A DNA stretch of 64,000 bases from Megamerina dolium (lineage: Eukaryota > Arthropoda > Insecta > Diptera > Megamerinidae): contig OY978526.1 in the NCBI GenBank assembly GCA_963854835.1, positions 75,860,418 to 75,924,417 on the forward strand. Reading direction: 5' to 3'. The notes below the pieces were generated by a model, which had not been told where the DNA came from, made no database searches, and saw only the letters and a list, made by a program, of their open reading frames with translations. Shown here in pieces: positions 36,071-47,893 of this stretch (the stretch's first letter is position 1; every line of letters starts with the position of its first letter). The translations under genes and the position numbers were made by a program.

Positions 36071-37481
36071 ATGGTAATACAAGAAATAAAGCAACCAGAT
36101 ATAGCAACGAAGAAATCAACTCCAATCGATGCACCAACCAGTGGAAATTCAATTCATCGGCATATATTAAAGCGTAGCCTAAGCGAAAATTCACTTGATG
36201 AAGTACCACGAGAATGTGTGGAACAAGTGAATTTATTAAATGGCAATACAGTGGAATTATTGACCCACCGAAGTGCCAAAAAAGCACAGCCAATTCGTAA
36301 AAGAAGACAACACAAGAAAGACGAGTATATCGATAATGATTATGCCTTTGGGGTGGCCGAGGAAAAAAATAATTTTTTCGTAAAAAATGCGCGATTTAGT
36401 GATGCAATCGATGTGGTTTTACGTATTATTGGTGTTCTAATTTTTATGTAAGTGCTAAAATCCAAAATTCAAAGAAAACACCTACATATATGCCCTCTCT
36501 CTTTCTCTATCATTTAGAAAATTGGAATTAATGAAAAGTTTCGAGCGTGTTATACATATGGAGGAAATGTGGCTGTATAAGAATCCACGCACACCCGACA
36601 TTGTATCGCCCACTGCTCTACTACTCTCTGTTATATTGGTGCCATTTGGAACCACGTTACTCTTTTTGTTGTTGACAAATGATCGCCGCGATTTTCGTGC
36701 TGCCTCGTGGGTATGGACATTGATACTTTGCTTTAATGGCATTATAACAAGTACCCTAAAAGTAAACGTAGGACGTCCACGGCCAGATTTCTTTTATCGC
36801 TGCTTTCCCGATGGTATTCCTCTGTTTACCAATGATACACTGTATACAGTTAATTGTACCGGCAATGCGCACGTAATCAATGAAGGCCTCAAAAGCTTTC
36901 CCAGTGGCCATGCATCATGTTAGTAATAGTGACTCTTTGTGCTATTTACTACTGCGATATTACGTCATCGGTGTTAATAAATTTTTTTTCTTCTTGCAGT
37001 TTCGTTTGCCAGCTTTGGTTTTGTATGCTTTTATGTAGGCGGCAAATTGCATGCATTTAATGTACGTGGCCGCGGTGAAACATGGCGTCTTTGCATAGCT
37101 GTGACACCACTTTTCATCGCTTTGCTGATTGCTGTAAGTCGTGTATGTGATTATCATCATCATTGGCAGGATGTGGTTGTGGGTGGTGCGCTGGGTTGCT
37201 TAGTCGCGTACTTAATATATCGTCAATATTATCCATCAATATTTGCATATGAGTGTAATCGACCATTATCTCGTCGTGTTAGATATCATTTACTTGCGAC
37301 ATCTAATAACTCTAATAGGTATTTACAAGCTCACAGAACAGTTAATGTCGTAAAAAATTCAAATAAACTACATTCAGGAGATGATAGCGATTCTTCAATG
37401 ACTAATGGAAATGATGATCCAAAGGAGTATCGACCGTTAATCTATAAAAATAAGAAGCTTGAAAATAATAGATGGCTTTGA
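36071..37481 (+). CDS. PAP2-family lipid phosphate phosphatase (PLPP4/5-like, 3 exons)
   Basis: The join is 36071..36447, 36518..36918, 37000..37481, 419 aa, all GT-AG with agreeing phases. All three phosphatase motifs are intact: K207..R214-P215 (KVNVGRPRP), PSGH at 254-257 (SFPSGHASF) and SR..H..D at 306-317 (SRVCDYHHHWQD, with His313 nucleophile-type and Asp317). About six hydrophobic segments are seen, around 113-130, 158-178, 188-206, 262-276, 290-305 and 320-335, as expected for the family. A ~110-residue polar N-terminus and a ~75-residue polar tail flank the core. The family removes phosphate from phosphatidic acid and related lipids in membranes. The sequence style fits the PPAPDC1/PLPP4-5 branch more than Wunen. 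An AATAAA lies at 37771-37776. It is convergent with RBM42. Confidence 0.92.
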
Positions 37482-37996
37482 TTTTGAACTTAAGATTATC
37501 GTCTCCTGGTATGAACTATATTATAGGAATTGGCTTAATAAGCACTTGAATGTTTTGAGTAGATAGCACAATTTGATGTACATACATAGATGTAGAGATG
37601 AAAGTATTGTGTCCCATAAGATTGTAAAGAAAGTGCAGAGGAGCGCCAAGAAGCTTTAATTTTAATTCCACATAGTTGTAATAAGTAATTATAAGTCTCG
37701 AAAATCCATAGCATTGACTGTAATTTTTCAATATAAATTATAAAAAGTCTATCGAATACTAAGAATTACAAATAAACACACCAGATTCACTATTAGCACT
37801 GAACAGAAAATAATATATTTATTTTTCATGGTATCCAAAAAGTGTTATCAGCCTAAACTTTGCCTAAAAATCGGTATGCATGTATACAGGTACAGCCAAA
37901 TAGAACAATTAATAGCTAATTTCTGAAACTATGAACTTGGAGCAGGTTCACAAGCCTTTTCCTGTTTTAGTCAGCAAATTCTTCTTCTGCAGAGTA
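37482..37996. other. Convergent 3' regions of PAP2 and RBM42
   Basis: Contains AATAAA at 37771-37776 for the plus-strand gene and TTTATT at 37818-37823 (AATAAA on minus) for RBM42, so the two transcripts would overlap by about 50 bases at most. No other gene is seen. Confidence 0.55.
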
Positions 37997-38995
37997 TCAG
38001 GAATTGAATGATTGCAACAAAAGTTGCTTTTCACGCTCCTTCTTCTTTACAATATCTAAACTACGTTGTTTCCATGTACTTTTACGCAATTTAATTGGAC
38101 GACTACCCACGTAGCGGCCATCCATTTCTTTCATGGCGCGTATAAAATCAGCTGGTTCACGAAAACTCACAAAACCAAAACCTTTACTCTTGCCAGTGCG
38201 TTTATCGCGTATTACACGTGCCCGTTGAAATGATGGATATTTGTTGAAAGTACGTGTCAATACTTCATCGTTCACATCATTGCCAAGATCACCGCAGAAA
38301 ATGCGAAAATCATCATCCGGCCAATCAGCTAATGATTGATCCTCCCAGACAGTACCGCCTGCAACGCGTATAGTTTTACGATCTTTCTTTTTACGTTCAG
38401 TCGACTGGAAGGATTGCAGTGCTGATGAAGCACGTGCCGCCTTAATCGCTTCTTCGGCAATGGGATTTGGTCCAGACTTTTCTGCTTTGAGTTTTTTCAA
38501 TTTTTGTGTCACATCAAATTGAATTGCGTTTATATCAATGTGTGGTGCAGCGGCAACAGCTGTAATATTTACAGATTGCCTGCTTTGGTATAATTTCGGT
38601 GCACTGCTAAGTACAACTTGTGTTGCTGTGGTGGTCGATATTAGTTTGGTTGAAGTGCCTGCAGCTGCATTGACACCATTACCATTCATTTGTGTTGGAA
38701 CAAACGTGGGCATAAATGCAGGTGGTGGTATTGGAGGCGGTGGTGCTGTGTTACGAGCTGAATTTGAACCGGACGCCGTGGGAAGTACATCAGATGCTTG
38801 CGTTGTTGAGGCTGTATTTGATGATTTCGGTTGCAGTTGTAATTTTTGTTGCACTTGACTATACGTATTGGCAGCTATTATAGGACGCACTTGATTCGGT
38901 ACGAATAAATTACGGGAAGATATTGTGGTTGGCTTTGAAATTTCCGCTTCGAAGCGCGAAAGCTCGTCCTCGATATTTTTGCGTTTTGTACCCAT
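37997..38995 (-). CDS. RBM42-like RNA-binding protein (single RRM)
   Basis: The protein is 332 aa from the ATG at 38995 (MGTKRKNIEDELSRFEAEIS), a single exon. An upstream in-frame start adds 21 residues but lacks the family's start. Residues 60-140 are rich in Ala, Ser, Thr and Pro (APPPPIPPP). The C-terminus has one RNA recognition motif at about 230-306, with RNP2 RIFCGDL (231-237) and RNP1 KSKGFGFVSF (269-278). The flanking WEDQSLADWPDDD and KLRKSTWKQRS are hallmarks of RBM42. The family is nuclear, associates with hnRNP K and takes part in pre-mRNA splicing. From memory the fly orthologue is CG2931. It is convergent with PAP2 and its upstream side faces MED17 across transposon debris. Confidence 0.93.
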   Translation of the reverse strand: MGTKRKNIEDELSRFEAEISKPTTISSRNLFVPNQVRPIIAANTYSQVQQKLQLQPKSSNTASTTQASDVLPTASGSNSARNTAPPPPIPPPAFMPTFVPTQMNGNGVNAAAGTSTKLISTTTATQVVLSSAPKLYQSRQSVNITAVAAAPHIDINAIQFDVTQKLKKLKAEKSGPNPIAEEAIKAARASSALQSFQSTERKKKDRKTIRVAGGTVWEDQSLADWPDDDFRIFCGDLGNDVNDEVLTRTFNKYPSFQRARVIRDKRTGKSKGFGFVSFREPADFIRAMKEMDGRYVGSRPIKLRKSTWKQRSLDIVKKKEREKQLLLQSFNS

Positions 38996-39780
38996 AATTA
39001 AGAAGTTTGGCTCAAAACAATAATGATGGAAAGGATCAACGCGAATAATTAAAAACACTGAAAACGTTTACTGACTTTTGTGCTCCGTATTGTTCGATTA
39101 TTTTATTTAGATACCTGCAATATTGCCAACTACATTAAATGCGTGTTAAGGCCCAAACCCATGAAATAATTACAAATGAGGATATTACGCTATCAATGTT
39201 TCTCTGACGATGTGTTTCTGCTTTTACTTTCTCGTAAATGTTTCAAATGTTGCTATATTACAAATGTCAGATTCGTCGAAAAAGTAATGAAACCAGCAGC
39301 GTGGAGGGCCAGAAAACAAACGAACGTTTGGCAGTAAAACATTCATAGTATTAAAATTCTAGGGTATATAATGAAACAACAATCATTATTCAAAAAAATT
39401 GTTGTTGGTTTCAATACAAAATGAAAAATGAACTCCAAACATGAACATATGCATGTCAATCAGTTCTGATTGCTATTCTCGACACCAATCAAAACAATTT
39501 CACCGGTGTTGCCATATGCAATTTGATATAAAGATAAAGAAAATGTGAGAAGAGATATTTCTAAATAATGCAATATTCCTTTACGGGTATTGCATACATA
39601 CATGTTTATTATCTTGACAAATGTGAAGGATTATTAAATTTTGAACATTAATTATATAAATTCCCTTTAAAGAAAACTGTTCGCGTTTGTTTTATATTCT
39701 GAGTATGTACTGATTGAGAGAATTTTCTCGTTAAGCAATGGAATTCTATAACTTTAAATTTATTATTTTATTTAGAAAAG
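38996..39780. other. 5' flank of RBM42
   Basis: Likely contains the RBM42 promoter; no other gene or clear repeat is seen. Confidence 0.4.
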
Positions 39781-40440
39781 GTGTTTTCGTGTAGCAGACC
39801 TCTCACTGAAAAACTTATTGCTCTGCTGCAAATTAATGAATGCTTTTGGGATACAAAAAATTCAATTTACTCTAATCAGGAAAAACAAGAACAGGCCCTA
39901 GATGCTATGCAACAGCAATTGTCTAAAATTTTAATTGACTGCTTTTGAAACCGTACGGGCACTTGGAGAAACAATAGCGCAATAATATGAATGACGTTCC
40001 TATATATTTCATATCTTTACCAGACGAGTTTGATATCCCAAACTTCTGTATGATTCTCCTGTTGCTAGAAATCTTAGTGTTACAGATAGTTGTTGATCTG
40101 GCAGTATAGCATTTCCAACTGGTGTTTCATTTTTTATATCTTTTTCAATGAGCCGCATGATGTTCTTGATTTCGCAACGGTCATCCTTATGTAATTTTTG
40201 AGAGCTCAGAAGTCGTTATGTTGTAATTCCTTAGTCGGGAATGTGAAAGAGGCGTTTGTACGTTTTCTTTTTTGCCGATTTTTCTATGATACTTTTTCTA
40301 TTAAATCAATAATTTTTCGCAGTACACTTCTATGATTATCGTTCCAAAAACACACATTCTCAGCATATATGGTTGCTGTTTTTATCGAATCATTCAGCGC
40401 GGTATCCATTATGACATCAATTGAAGTTTAATACATTACA
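39780..40440. pseudogene. Transposon debris including a MADF-like fragment
   Basis: The plus frame 39802-39948 reads LTEKLIALLQINECFWDTKN.. then YSNQEKQEQALDAM: the opening of a MADF domain (L..L.ELIe..p.LWD...p.Yknr..r..Aw). It ends at a stop before the domain is complete. A minus-strand frame starting near 40412 (MDTALNDSIKTATIYAENV) also resembles a transposon protein start but breaks quickly. MADF proteins commonly accompany Harbinger-type transposons, which is why I read this as debris; it lies between RBM42 and MED17. Confidence 0.45.
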
Positions 40441-40967
40441 ATTTTGAAAACTTTGAAAAAAGACGTCACCATGTGAAGATTAAGTTCCAACATAAATTTA
40501 TCACTAATTTATTTAGAACTATTTTACTATTTTTATTTCGACTAATAAGGGCCTATATTACGTTTCTTAAATATTTGATAAATTCAGCTGATTCACAATG
40601 CGGAAAGTTGTGTTTCGGCAAACTCTAATTCGAAGACAAAAGATACAAACTATGCACTCGTTTCTTTTCCTTTACTGACGAATTCATGTTTGTCGAAACA
40701 CAAGTGTTTGCGTGAAAAAACAAAAATAAAAACACAGCAACTGCATAGTACGAAGGTATGAAATATTACACCTCTGTCTCAGCAATCATTTGTAACCAGC
40801 TTCTTTAGTTCAATATTCTTTGGTTTTTACTCTGTGTACTATTTAAAAATCATATTGGCAACTCTAATATGACATTTGAAAATTGAAGTTTACTGCAAAT
40901 TGTTGCTACTAAATTCGGCAGGCGTCATTTGCCGAACATATTTTTACCAATAATAAATAAATAAATA
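40441..40967. other. 5' flank of MED17
   Basis: Contains a short inverted repeat: TTGTGTTTCGGCAAAC near 40607-40622 against GTTTGTCGAAACACAA near 40688-40703. The MED17 promoter is presumably here. Confidence 0.4.
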
Positions 40968-43136
40968 ATGAATATTACAAATACAGTTAGTGTAAGTGTG
41001 GAAACACCATGTGAAAATCAAATACAAGAAATTACCTACGATGGTACAGAAATTTATCAACCGTAAGTAAATATTTGGATAATTTTGTCATTTGATTTGT
41101 ACTCAAGTACTTTTCGTTAACTAACAGACCGCCTACACTTTCCGAGAGCTTAGCTAAATGTGCAGCACGTATAGATTTTAGTAAAACATCCCTAGACAAT
41201 ATAAAAAAGGAAGACAAATCAGATGAAGATGCAAAAGATCCATCACAATTCCAGCCCAGCCTATGGCCATGGGACTCAGTGCGTAACAAACTTAACGATG
41301 CACTTACAGAGGTTTGTGTGCTATCTGATGTGATATCGATTGCAAAGGATAAACGATATTTGGTATTGGATCCAGTGCCGGAAGAATTAGAAGAGACAAA
41401 ACCAATTGTCCAAGTGTATAGCCGTAAGAAGTCATTGAGTCAAGCAGCGCAAGTATTATTAAGCGGAGCGGAACGTCTGCGTAACTCTCACAGCGAGCAA
41501 CGTAATCGCAATGTTGCTGATTTTCATATCGAATTGCTGCGACTAAGGCAGAATTGGCGTCTGAAAAAGGTATCCAATGCTATTATTGGTGATTTGAGTT
41601 ATCGTACGGCTGGTTCAAAATTTGGTATGAGCGGTACGTTTGAGGTTACAAAAGCCGAAGATATAACAGATGATGATGTAACGCCGAGCAGTGGTGCGGT
41701 CGGCGGGAATAATGGTCTGCCGAATCCGTCACCGAAAAGCACTTCAGCTTTGCGCGTTATAGTACCTGCTGAATTACAAGGCGTCGCCTATATAAAGGTG
41801 ATCACACAAAAAGATCAGGAAGATCTATGCACTGCGAGTGTTAATCTGATGGGACATGGGCCAAATATATCACAGCAGGTTAGTGCAGTGGGCTTTTGAT
41901 GATAACTCCTTATAATATCGTATTTTTTATAGACTGGTGTATGGCAGAAAACCTTAGAATTTGCTCAAAACGTCCTATTTTGCAAAGAACTCTTCAGTCA
42001 GCTGGCACGGGAAGCTATTCAATTGCAGGCGCCCATACCGCATGTTGTTATTGGCAATCAAATACGAGCCACACTTTTGCCGGGCATACAATTAATTATA
42101 TCGCTTTGTCATTCGACCACATTTGATTCCAGTCAACCGGGACCCATTAATGATCATGATCATGTATTGGAGCATTCATTGCATCAACTGTTGCGTGAAG
42201 TACACCACAAAAATTCACATCATCCATTTCCTCATCCAGCCAGTGGGCCATTGGGACCAAGTAAAAAGCGCATGCTAGCCGGTCCAACCGCTGCTGATCG
42301 TTACAATCTGTTGGAAATGACCAAGTCACAAACAATTCTTGAGCAGATTATTGCACAGGCGCAACATATTTTCATGCGTAAACGTACGCAATATGTATTA
42401 GATACGCTGGCGCGTGATGTAAAGGATCCACAAATTGTATCGCATTGGAATGCAATGAACAGTCCAACGATGTCATGTGTTAAAATTAACATAGTCACGC
42501 ATGGGTTAGTGAAGCGAATTAATGTTCTCTTGTACCGTCTCATAATCCTTAATTTTTTGTTTTTAGTTATGATACGATCAATCGTACTTCATTAGTAATA
42601 CATGTAAAAGATCGTTCACTTAAATGCATCTGCCGTGATGGACGTGTAATGCATCTTTCGTATGAACCTCAAGAGTTGCGTGATCTCATACTTTGTCAAA
42701 TTAATTCGCATCAAATATCGTGTTTGTTGAATTTGGCACGTTGTATGGCCTGGACTGTGCTCTCGAACAGTAATAATCTCGGCATTGGTAAGGTGGAACC
42801 GCTTGGTAATGCCAGTTCCTGTTTGCTAGCCTCACCGAATAGTGATCGTATGATTGCTGTGCAAATACGTTGTGATCCACAGATAGATGTAAAAGTGTAC
42901 ATAGCACGCAGTCCACGACAGGATTTCTTCCCGAATCCACTGGTGCCAGAGAAATTTTGGGAAAATTTAGGTGGTCATTTTAAGGAGGTAAGCTAGTAGA
43001 CTTTTCAGTTTTGGTTTAGTTCATCAGTTTTTATTTACTTTTCCAATTATAGGTACGTTTTGATAAGATTGAGGGTAAAAGTTTTCTGAATAAAATGGAA
43101 TTTCTGATGGCATCGCTTACAGGCAGTTCAACATAA
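40968..43136 (+). CDS. MED17: Mediator complex subunit 17 (5 exons)
   Basis: The join is 40968..41062, 41128..41878, 41933..42504, 42567..42987, 43053..43136, 640 aa, with all phases consistent. MED17 is the architectural subunit of the Mediator head module, contacting RNA polymerase II and essential for most transcription. Recognisable stretches are PPTLSESLAKCAARIDF near the N-terminus, FQPSLWPWDSVRNKL, QVYSRKKSLSQAAQVLLSGAERL (41420s), DFHIELLRLRQNWRLKK, the Pro/Ser spacer around 41680-41740, and AWTVLSNSNNLGIGKVEPL. The C-terminus ends KMEFLMASLTGSST. The total length is within a few residues of what I recall for Drosophila MED17 (Trap80). An AATAAA is at 43174-43179. Confidence 0.95.
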
Positions 43137-43993
43137 GCTTGTTTCATAATTTATACATATACATACATGATAAAATAAAAATATATTTATAGTTTATAAA
43201 GTGGTATATGCAGTATCTGTTAATATTTGAGAGCGTCGAATTTGAGTTATAATGTGTTTACCACTGAAAATAGCAATAAAAGTACTTTTATAAATTTTAA
43301 TATTAATTCGATATCGATATGTAATAGAAGCAAACATGGTCCGAGATCGATTTACGTTTGTAATGGTCAAATAGGTAAGTACGCGTGATGTTAGACGAAA
43401 TGTCATAAGTTTCAGAATCCAAAGAGTAGGTTCTCTGCAAAAAAACTTCTAGTTGCGGCAAAAGAGAATTCGACTGAAACCTTTTAGTATACATTTTGGA
43501 TGAACTCACCTTAAAATGTCATCTACACTACGGTACTAAGTATTTATTTACAAACTACACAGTTGTAAATTTTTGCTCAAAATGTATATACATCCATATT
43601 AAATAAACATAATAGAATATGCAATGTTAAAATATTGCTCTGCAGCTGGCTGAATAATATTCAATATCGCTTAATTATGAAGCAGTCATCAAATCACATC
43701 AACACATTGTCAATTGCGTGTTCCAATACTTGTTTATGTACATATGACATACCCAGTAGGTAAATGCTCCATTCAATACAATTCGAGAAGATCTGCTAGC
43801 ATATCATATTAAGTGTAGTAAAAGGAAGTCCACTACTTTTCCAATAGATGGCTTTAGTAATCTGTATCTCGCGTTGTATAAGTGCCATCGGGTTACGCTA
43901 GGTGGCGTTAGAAAGATAGGATTTCGTACTAAATAAACTTTTCAGGCAGTTTTGTGATTGCTTGACTCAGTATTGTTGGAGCACGCGTCAAAA
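43137..43993. other. MED17 3' flank
   Basis: Poly(A) signal at 43174-43179, then AT-rich DNA. From about 43800 the sequence (GGAAGTCCACTAC..TAAGTGCCATCGGGTTACG) is probably the 5' part of the mariner relic that follows; no terminal repeat was identified. Confidence 0.45.
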
Positions 43994-44301
43994 ATGGACA
44001 CCAGTAAAGAAAAAAACGCCATATTTTACAATTTTTCTTCGATAAAGGCGAAAACGCAAGCCAGACGGCTGAAATTGTGAATAGTGTTTATGATCCTGAT
44101 ACTGTAACAGCCAATCACCTGCAATTTTGGTTTCATCGATTCCGTTCCGATAATTTTAATGTCAAAGATGCAAGGCCAATTGTCAAAAATATAGATAAAA
44201 TAATGGAAATCGTCGAGTCTGACCGTCATATAAGCATTGTTTCTATTGCCTAGGAGCTAAACTTTGCACAAAAAACCGTTTGGAACCATTTAAATAAATA
44301 A
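43994..44301 (+). pseudogene. Mariner-family transposase N-terminal fragment
   Basis: Read from 44017, the frame gives RHILQFFFDKGENASQTAEI, VTANHLQFWFHRFRS and IMEIVESDRHISIVSIA, the paired helix-turn-helix DNA-binding domain of mariner transposases. It continues ELNFAQKTVWNHLNK after an in-frame TAG at 44251-44253. The presumptive start ATG at 43994 is in a different frame, so there is also a frameshift. The catalytic domain is missing beyond 44301. This is a dead fragment, distinct from the DD41D element at 49014-50324. Confidence 0.85.
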
Positions 44302-44856
44302 AACCTTCAATTTAATGCAAAAATAATGGATGGGTTGAAAGATATTGCTTATTGACCTTTTTAGAATTTAAATGTTCAAGGACAGGGATTAAAAAAAATT
44401 GAATATAATATTTAAGAATTGTTTCAAAAGAAACAATTTTTAAGAAGTTGTAGTGAAAAATTAACAACCACTACGGTCAAAGTGCCACTACAAAAAGTTC
44501 AACTTTGGCGATAGTGAATTGTTGATCTCCGAAAACTTACCCACCAACAATGCGTAAGCCGAAGTAACACTAACATTTGTAATTATTGTAACTCCAACTT
44601 AGAAGATAGAACCCAAATTACCATTTTGAATAGTAAGTAATTCTTGAGATTATACCAAAGCAGCTGATGCCTTCAAAAGTTTGAAATTATAAGTTTTTGT
44701 TGATTTACCTTTTTCACTCAGAAATTTAAAAACGCTCTCCTATAAAATTCATAAATTTGACTTAAGCGGTTACTGCATTTTGCCACAGATTTATTTATAA
44801 TAGCAAACATTAATTGAATAACAATATAATAGGATAATAGGATTGTGCGCTTACAT
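44302..44856. other. Intergenic DNA
   Basis: No gene; possibly contains more decayed mariner sequence at its left edge. Confidence 0.4.
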
Positions 44857-45490
44857 TACTTACTTACTTAATTATGTAGCCATTACAACCGAAAATCGAT
44901 TTAGGACGAATCTAGCACGCTTCTCCAGCCAGCTCTTTCCTTCGCTAGTTGGCGCCAGTTACAAATTCCAAGCGCTTACAAGTTCTCTAGTACTTGATCT
45001 TTCCACCGGTGGTTAGGTCTTCCTCCTGCGTCGTCTACTAGCGGGTTCCGAATATAACACCTTCTTAGCCGGAGCGTGTTCTTCCATTCGCTTGACATGA
45101 CCTAGCCAGCGCAGCTGCTGAATTTTAATGCGTTTTACTATGTCGCCACCAATGCAAATAGATCCAAAGATCTTGCGAAGGACTTTTCTCTCGAAAACTC
45201 CGAGCATTCTCTCATATGAGGTGGAAATTGTCCAAGCTTTGGCGCCATATGTAAGGACAGGTATGATGAGAAACTTGTAGAGTGTGATTTTCGTTTCTCG
45301 AGAGAGGACCCGACATCTCAATTGCTTACTGAGCACAAAGTAGCACTTGATTACTGGTGTTAATGCTCACTACTTCAAAAGCGTAGTTATCCACAGTGAC
45401 GTGCTGTCCAAAAGATTGGGACTCTTTGTTTGTTAATACTAGGTACCTTGTCTGGTCCTCGCCGCTTTCATTACTTTCATTTTCTGTCTT
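44857..45490 (-). mobile_element. LINE (RTE-like) relic, copy 2
   Basis: The minus-strand frame 45013-45336 matches copy 1 at 14370-14862: LSKQLR, TLYKFLIIPVLTYGAKAWT, VFERKVLRKIFG and RLRWLGHVKRMEEHAPAKKV. It lacks an internal piece (the GEYRIRYNHERYELYADI segment) and has a frameshift near the C-terminus. Upstream, 45337-45490 reads SQSFGQHVTVDNYAFEVV, sequence that precedes the YLG motif in intact elements, joined by a small deletion. The 3' tail is the same (TAAG)n type (ACTTACTTACTT near 44860-44870). No target duplication was found. Confidence 0.8.
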
Positions 45491-46152
45491 CGTGGAAGTA
45501 AAATCAAACTTGGCTTTATAATTTTGCAGACGAGTGTTTACGATGTAAAAAATAGATATTTTTACATAAAGTTTTTTTTGTTCACCTCAAAATTGTATAG
45601 ATTTTGGCAAAAAAAATTTATTAATAAATACTTTTTAGTTGAAGCACTTGCATGTCGCACTTGCATTTATTTATGCTTCTCTGAGTTTTTGCAACTGGGC
45701 CTTTTAATACTCGTATGTTGCTAGCGATTTAGAAATGAAGCATATTTTTTTAGCTATAGGGTAATAGCATAATCGTTACAGCAAAGTTCATTGGCGGTCG
45801 TCAACCAAAGTCGACACCACCCCCATTACTTCAGCAGTCAGAACTATTGTTAGAAGAAAAAAGAAATAATTAATACGCCAAAGAACGACTACTATACCGT
45901 ATCATTGAATGTGACACTAGTAATGTACTTTCTAACGTGAAAAATAAATAAATCAATAAAAGTAAATTTGTTAAAACACAAAAATAATAATAATGGCTTG
46001 TTAGCGTCATGTTTAATGTGTTTCACAATAAAATTAAATAAATACATACATACATGGATGGCTGTGATTCAAATCTGTTCCAGAATATCTATCTACAAAT
46101 AGAAACGAGAAATTAGATACAAACATTAGAAATTAGTACATATATTAACAAT
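45491..46152. other. Intergenic DNA, upstream of the 46153 gene
   Basis: No recognised feature; presumably promoter and 5' UTR of the next gene. Confidence 0.4.
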
Positions 46153-46844
46153 ATGCACATAATATTTGGTAAAAATAATCAACGAAACCTCTCACAACGT
46201 CAAGAACATCCAAATCAGCAACAATCGTCTATTCAGAAATCCAATTCTAGTGATACAATTTCAAATAAAAATGCTTCCGCTAGCAATGACATTGTTGCCA
46301 CAACGGCATCTAGTAGTATTACTCAACCGGCGAACAAAATTATTAAACGTACAACACCGATACTATACTCAACAAATCGTGGATTATATTTAAGAGTAAC
46401 AAATCATTCCGCTGCTGACACTAGCAACTGCAATCGTTTGGATGCGGACACAACCACTGATGCAGCCATCAGCACCACATTATGTCCACCAACTGCTGAA
46501 CAATATACGATAAATTTTTGTGATTTAGAACGATGGGTAAGTACGGTTACTTCCATTAAACTTTAAAGAACAATAATCAGTATAAATATCATCTATTAAT
46601 TTCCTTTTAGAGTACAAATCGTGCTAATACGGTTAGCCTGGACGATGATATAGCGTCTGTAGCAGCGACAGCATCGCGCAATTACAATTACTTATCGTCT
46701 CCAATACCGGCAACCCTAAGCAGAATGCAACACAGTACTTGTAGCAGTAATTTACTGGATCGAACATTTAATGCAAATAGAAGCTGTTTGTCGGAGAAAA
46801 GTTTTAAATCGTCAATTATGATGATGAAAAGAAGTTGCAACTAG
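46153..46844 (+). CDS. Unrecognised two-exon gene, Ser/Thr/Asn-rich 205-aa protein
   Basis: The join is 46153..46536 and 46611..46844, with a GTAAGT donor, a TTTCCTTTTAG acceptor and a phase-0 intron of 74 bases, giving 205 aa. I do not recognise the family. The N-terminal ~65 residues are polar and of low complexity (SIQKSNSSDTISNKNASASN). A more conserved-looking core follows: TPILYSTNRGLYLRV and YTINFCDLERW. The C-terminus is Ser-rich and basic (SCLSEKSFKSSIMMMKRSCN). No signal peptide, membrane span or catalytic motif is seen. Support for a real gene comes from the well-formed intron joining two frames with balanced codon use in a region where chance frames are short and AT-rich. A second overlapping frame at 46166-46393 is a shadow. 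The start ATG is preceded by an AT-rich leader (TATATTAACAAT-ATG). Confidence 0.6.
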
Positions 46845-47232
46845 CAGCACAAGATGCTTTAGAATATTACATCATCTGAGGTGGAGGCAGAATTGTGGAT
46901 ATGTCACAATTTCACTGTCAAAGTGTGTATTAGAGGAAGTATGCCAGCAAGGACTGCCAGTCTTATTGTCATAATATTTCAAAAGAAAAAAAGTTTCTTT
47001 AATTAAAACGACAATTTACGGTTTCCATTATCTTGCTGGGAAATTTTTCACAGCTACGAAACACTTGAAATGTAGTGCATGTGTTTTTAAAATATTTCTA
47101 ATATTCGAAATTATGTAGGAACACACATTTATGTACGAATGTAAATATGTATATTAATATTTGTTAATAACTTCATTATTAATTTGACTCAGAAAATATG
47201 GTAATGTTAAGTTGATAGTTGGCAACTCGGTG
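46845..47232. other. 3' flank of the 46153 gene
   Basis: AT-rich; no additional gene. Confidence 0.4.
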
Positions 47233-47304
47233 GCGTCGGTGGTGTAATGGTCAGCATAGTTGCCTTCCAAGCAGTTGATCCGGGTTCGATTCCCGGCCGA
47301 CGCA
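47233..47304 (+). tRNA. tRNA-Gly(TCC)
   Basis: The 72-base sequence folds as a complete cloverleaf: acceptor GCGTCGG pairs with CCGACGC, A box TGGTGTAATGG, anticodon loop CTTCCAA with anticodon TCC, and B box GGTTCGATTCC. The 73rd (discriminator) base is the terminal A. There is no intron. It matches the usual insect tRNA-Gly(TCC) by recollection. Confidence 0.97.
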
Positions 47305-47308
47305 CACG

Positions 47309-47317
47309 TTTTTTTTT
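47309..47317 (+). terminator. RNA polymerase III terminator of tRNA-Gly
   Basis: A run of nine T four bases after the mature tRNA end is a standard Pol III stop. Confidence 0.85.
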
Positions 47318-47825
47318 CTTAACATAATTATTTGTTTATACTCTCTTATATAATAGAATTATTTCTATGTACACCTACCCAATGATACCAGTGAATGTGA
47401 GAGGAGTACATGTGGAAGATATGTAAATAACAAATATTTAAAAATAGTATGACTGAACAATAAAACTCCAAATAAAACAATACCTTTTTATTTGTGAAAG
47501 TGAATTTCCAACATAGAACAGACAATATGTTTAAAGTTAAGTAAGAAATTTATGCACCATTATAATTTTTGTAAATATTTCGTTATACATTTCAATATAA
47601 GAGACGAGACGGCATTTTTGCTTTTTTCCATTAAAACCATTTTTTTTCGGCTTTCCTCAAATAAATCACTTTATAACATCCAATACAAATACATATGGGC
47701 TTCGAAGAATCCTTTAGTTTAGCTTCTCCTATTTTGATAACACATTTTTTACCTTTGTCAGGCAGCTATTAGCAACCATTTTGCATGACAAATTTGTTTT
47801 TTGCTATTAAATTTATCAAACTATT
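47318..47825. other. Intergenic DNA
   Basis: No feature beyond AT-rich sequence. Confidence 0.4.
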
Positions 47826-47893
47826 ACATACAACCTACGACTTGTGCACAGAAGACCAACGCACTAACCAACTGAGCTACGACAGCCGCAGTA
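47826..47893 (-). repeat. tRNA-derived SINE head, truncated copy
   Basis: On the minus strand this reads GCTGTCGTAGCTCAGTTGG, TTAGTGCGTTGGTC and CGTAGGTTGTA. This parallels the head of the SINE at 56591 (GTAGCTCAGTGTCAGTGG, TTAGTGTATTGGCC, TGTAGGTTGTAGGTT). It stops before the B box and cannot form a full tRNA. Confidence 0.6.
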
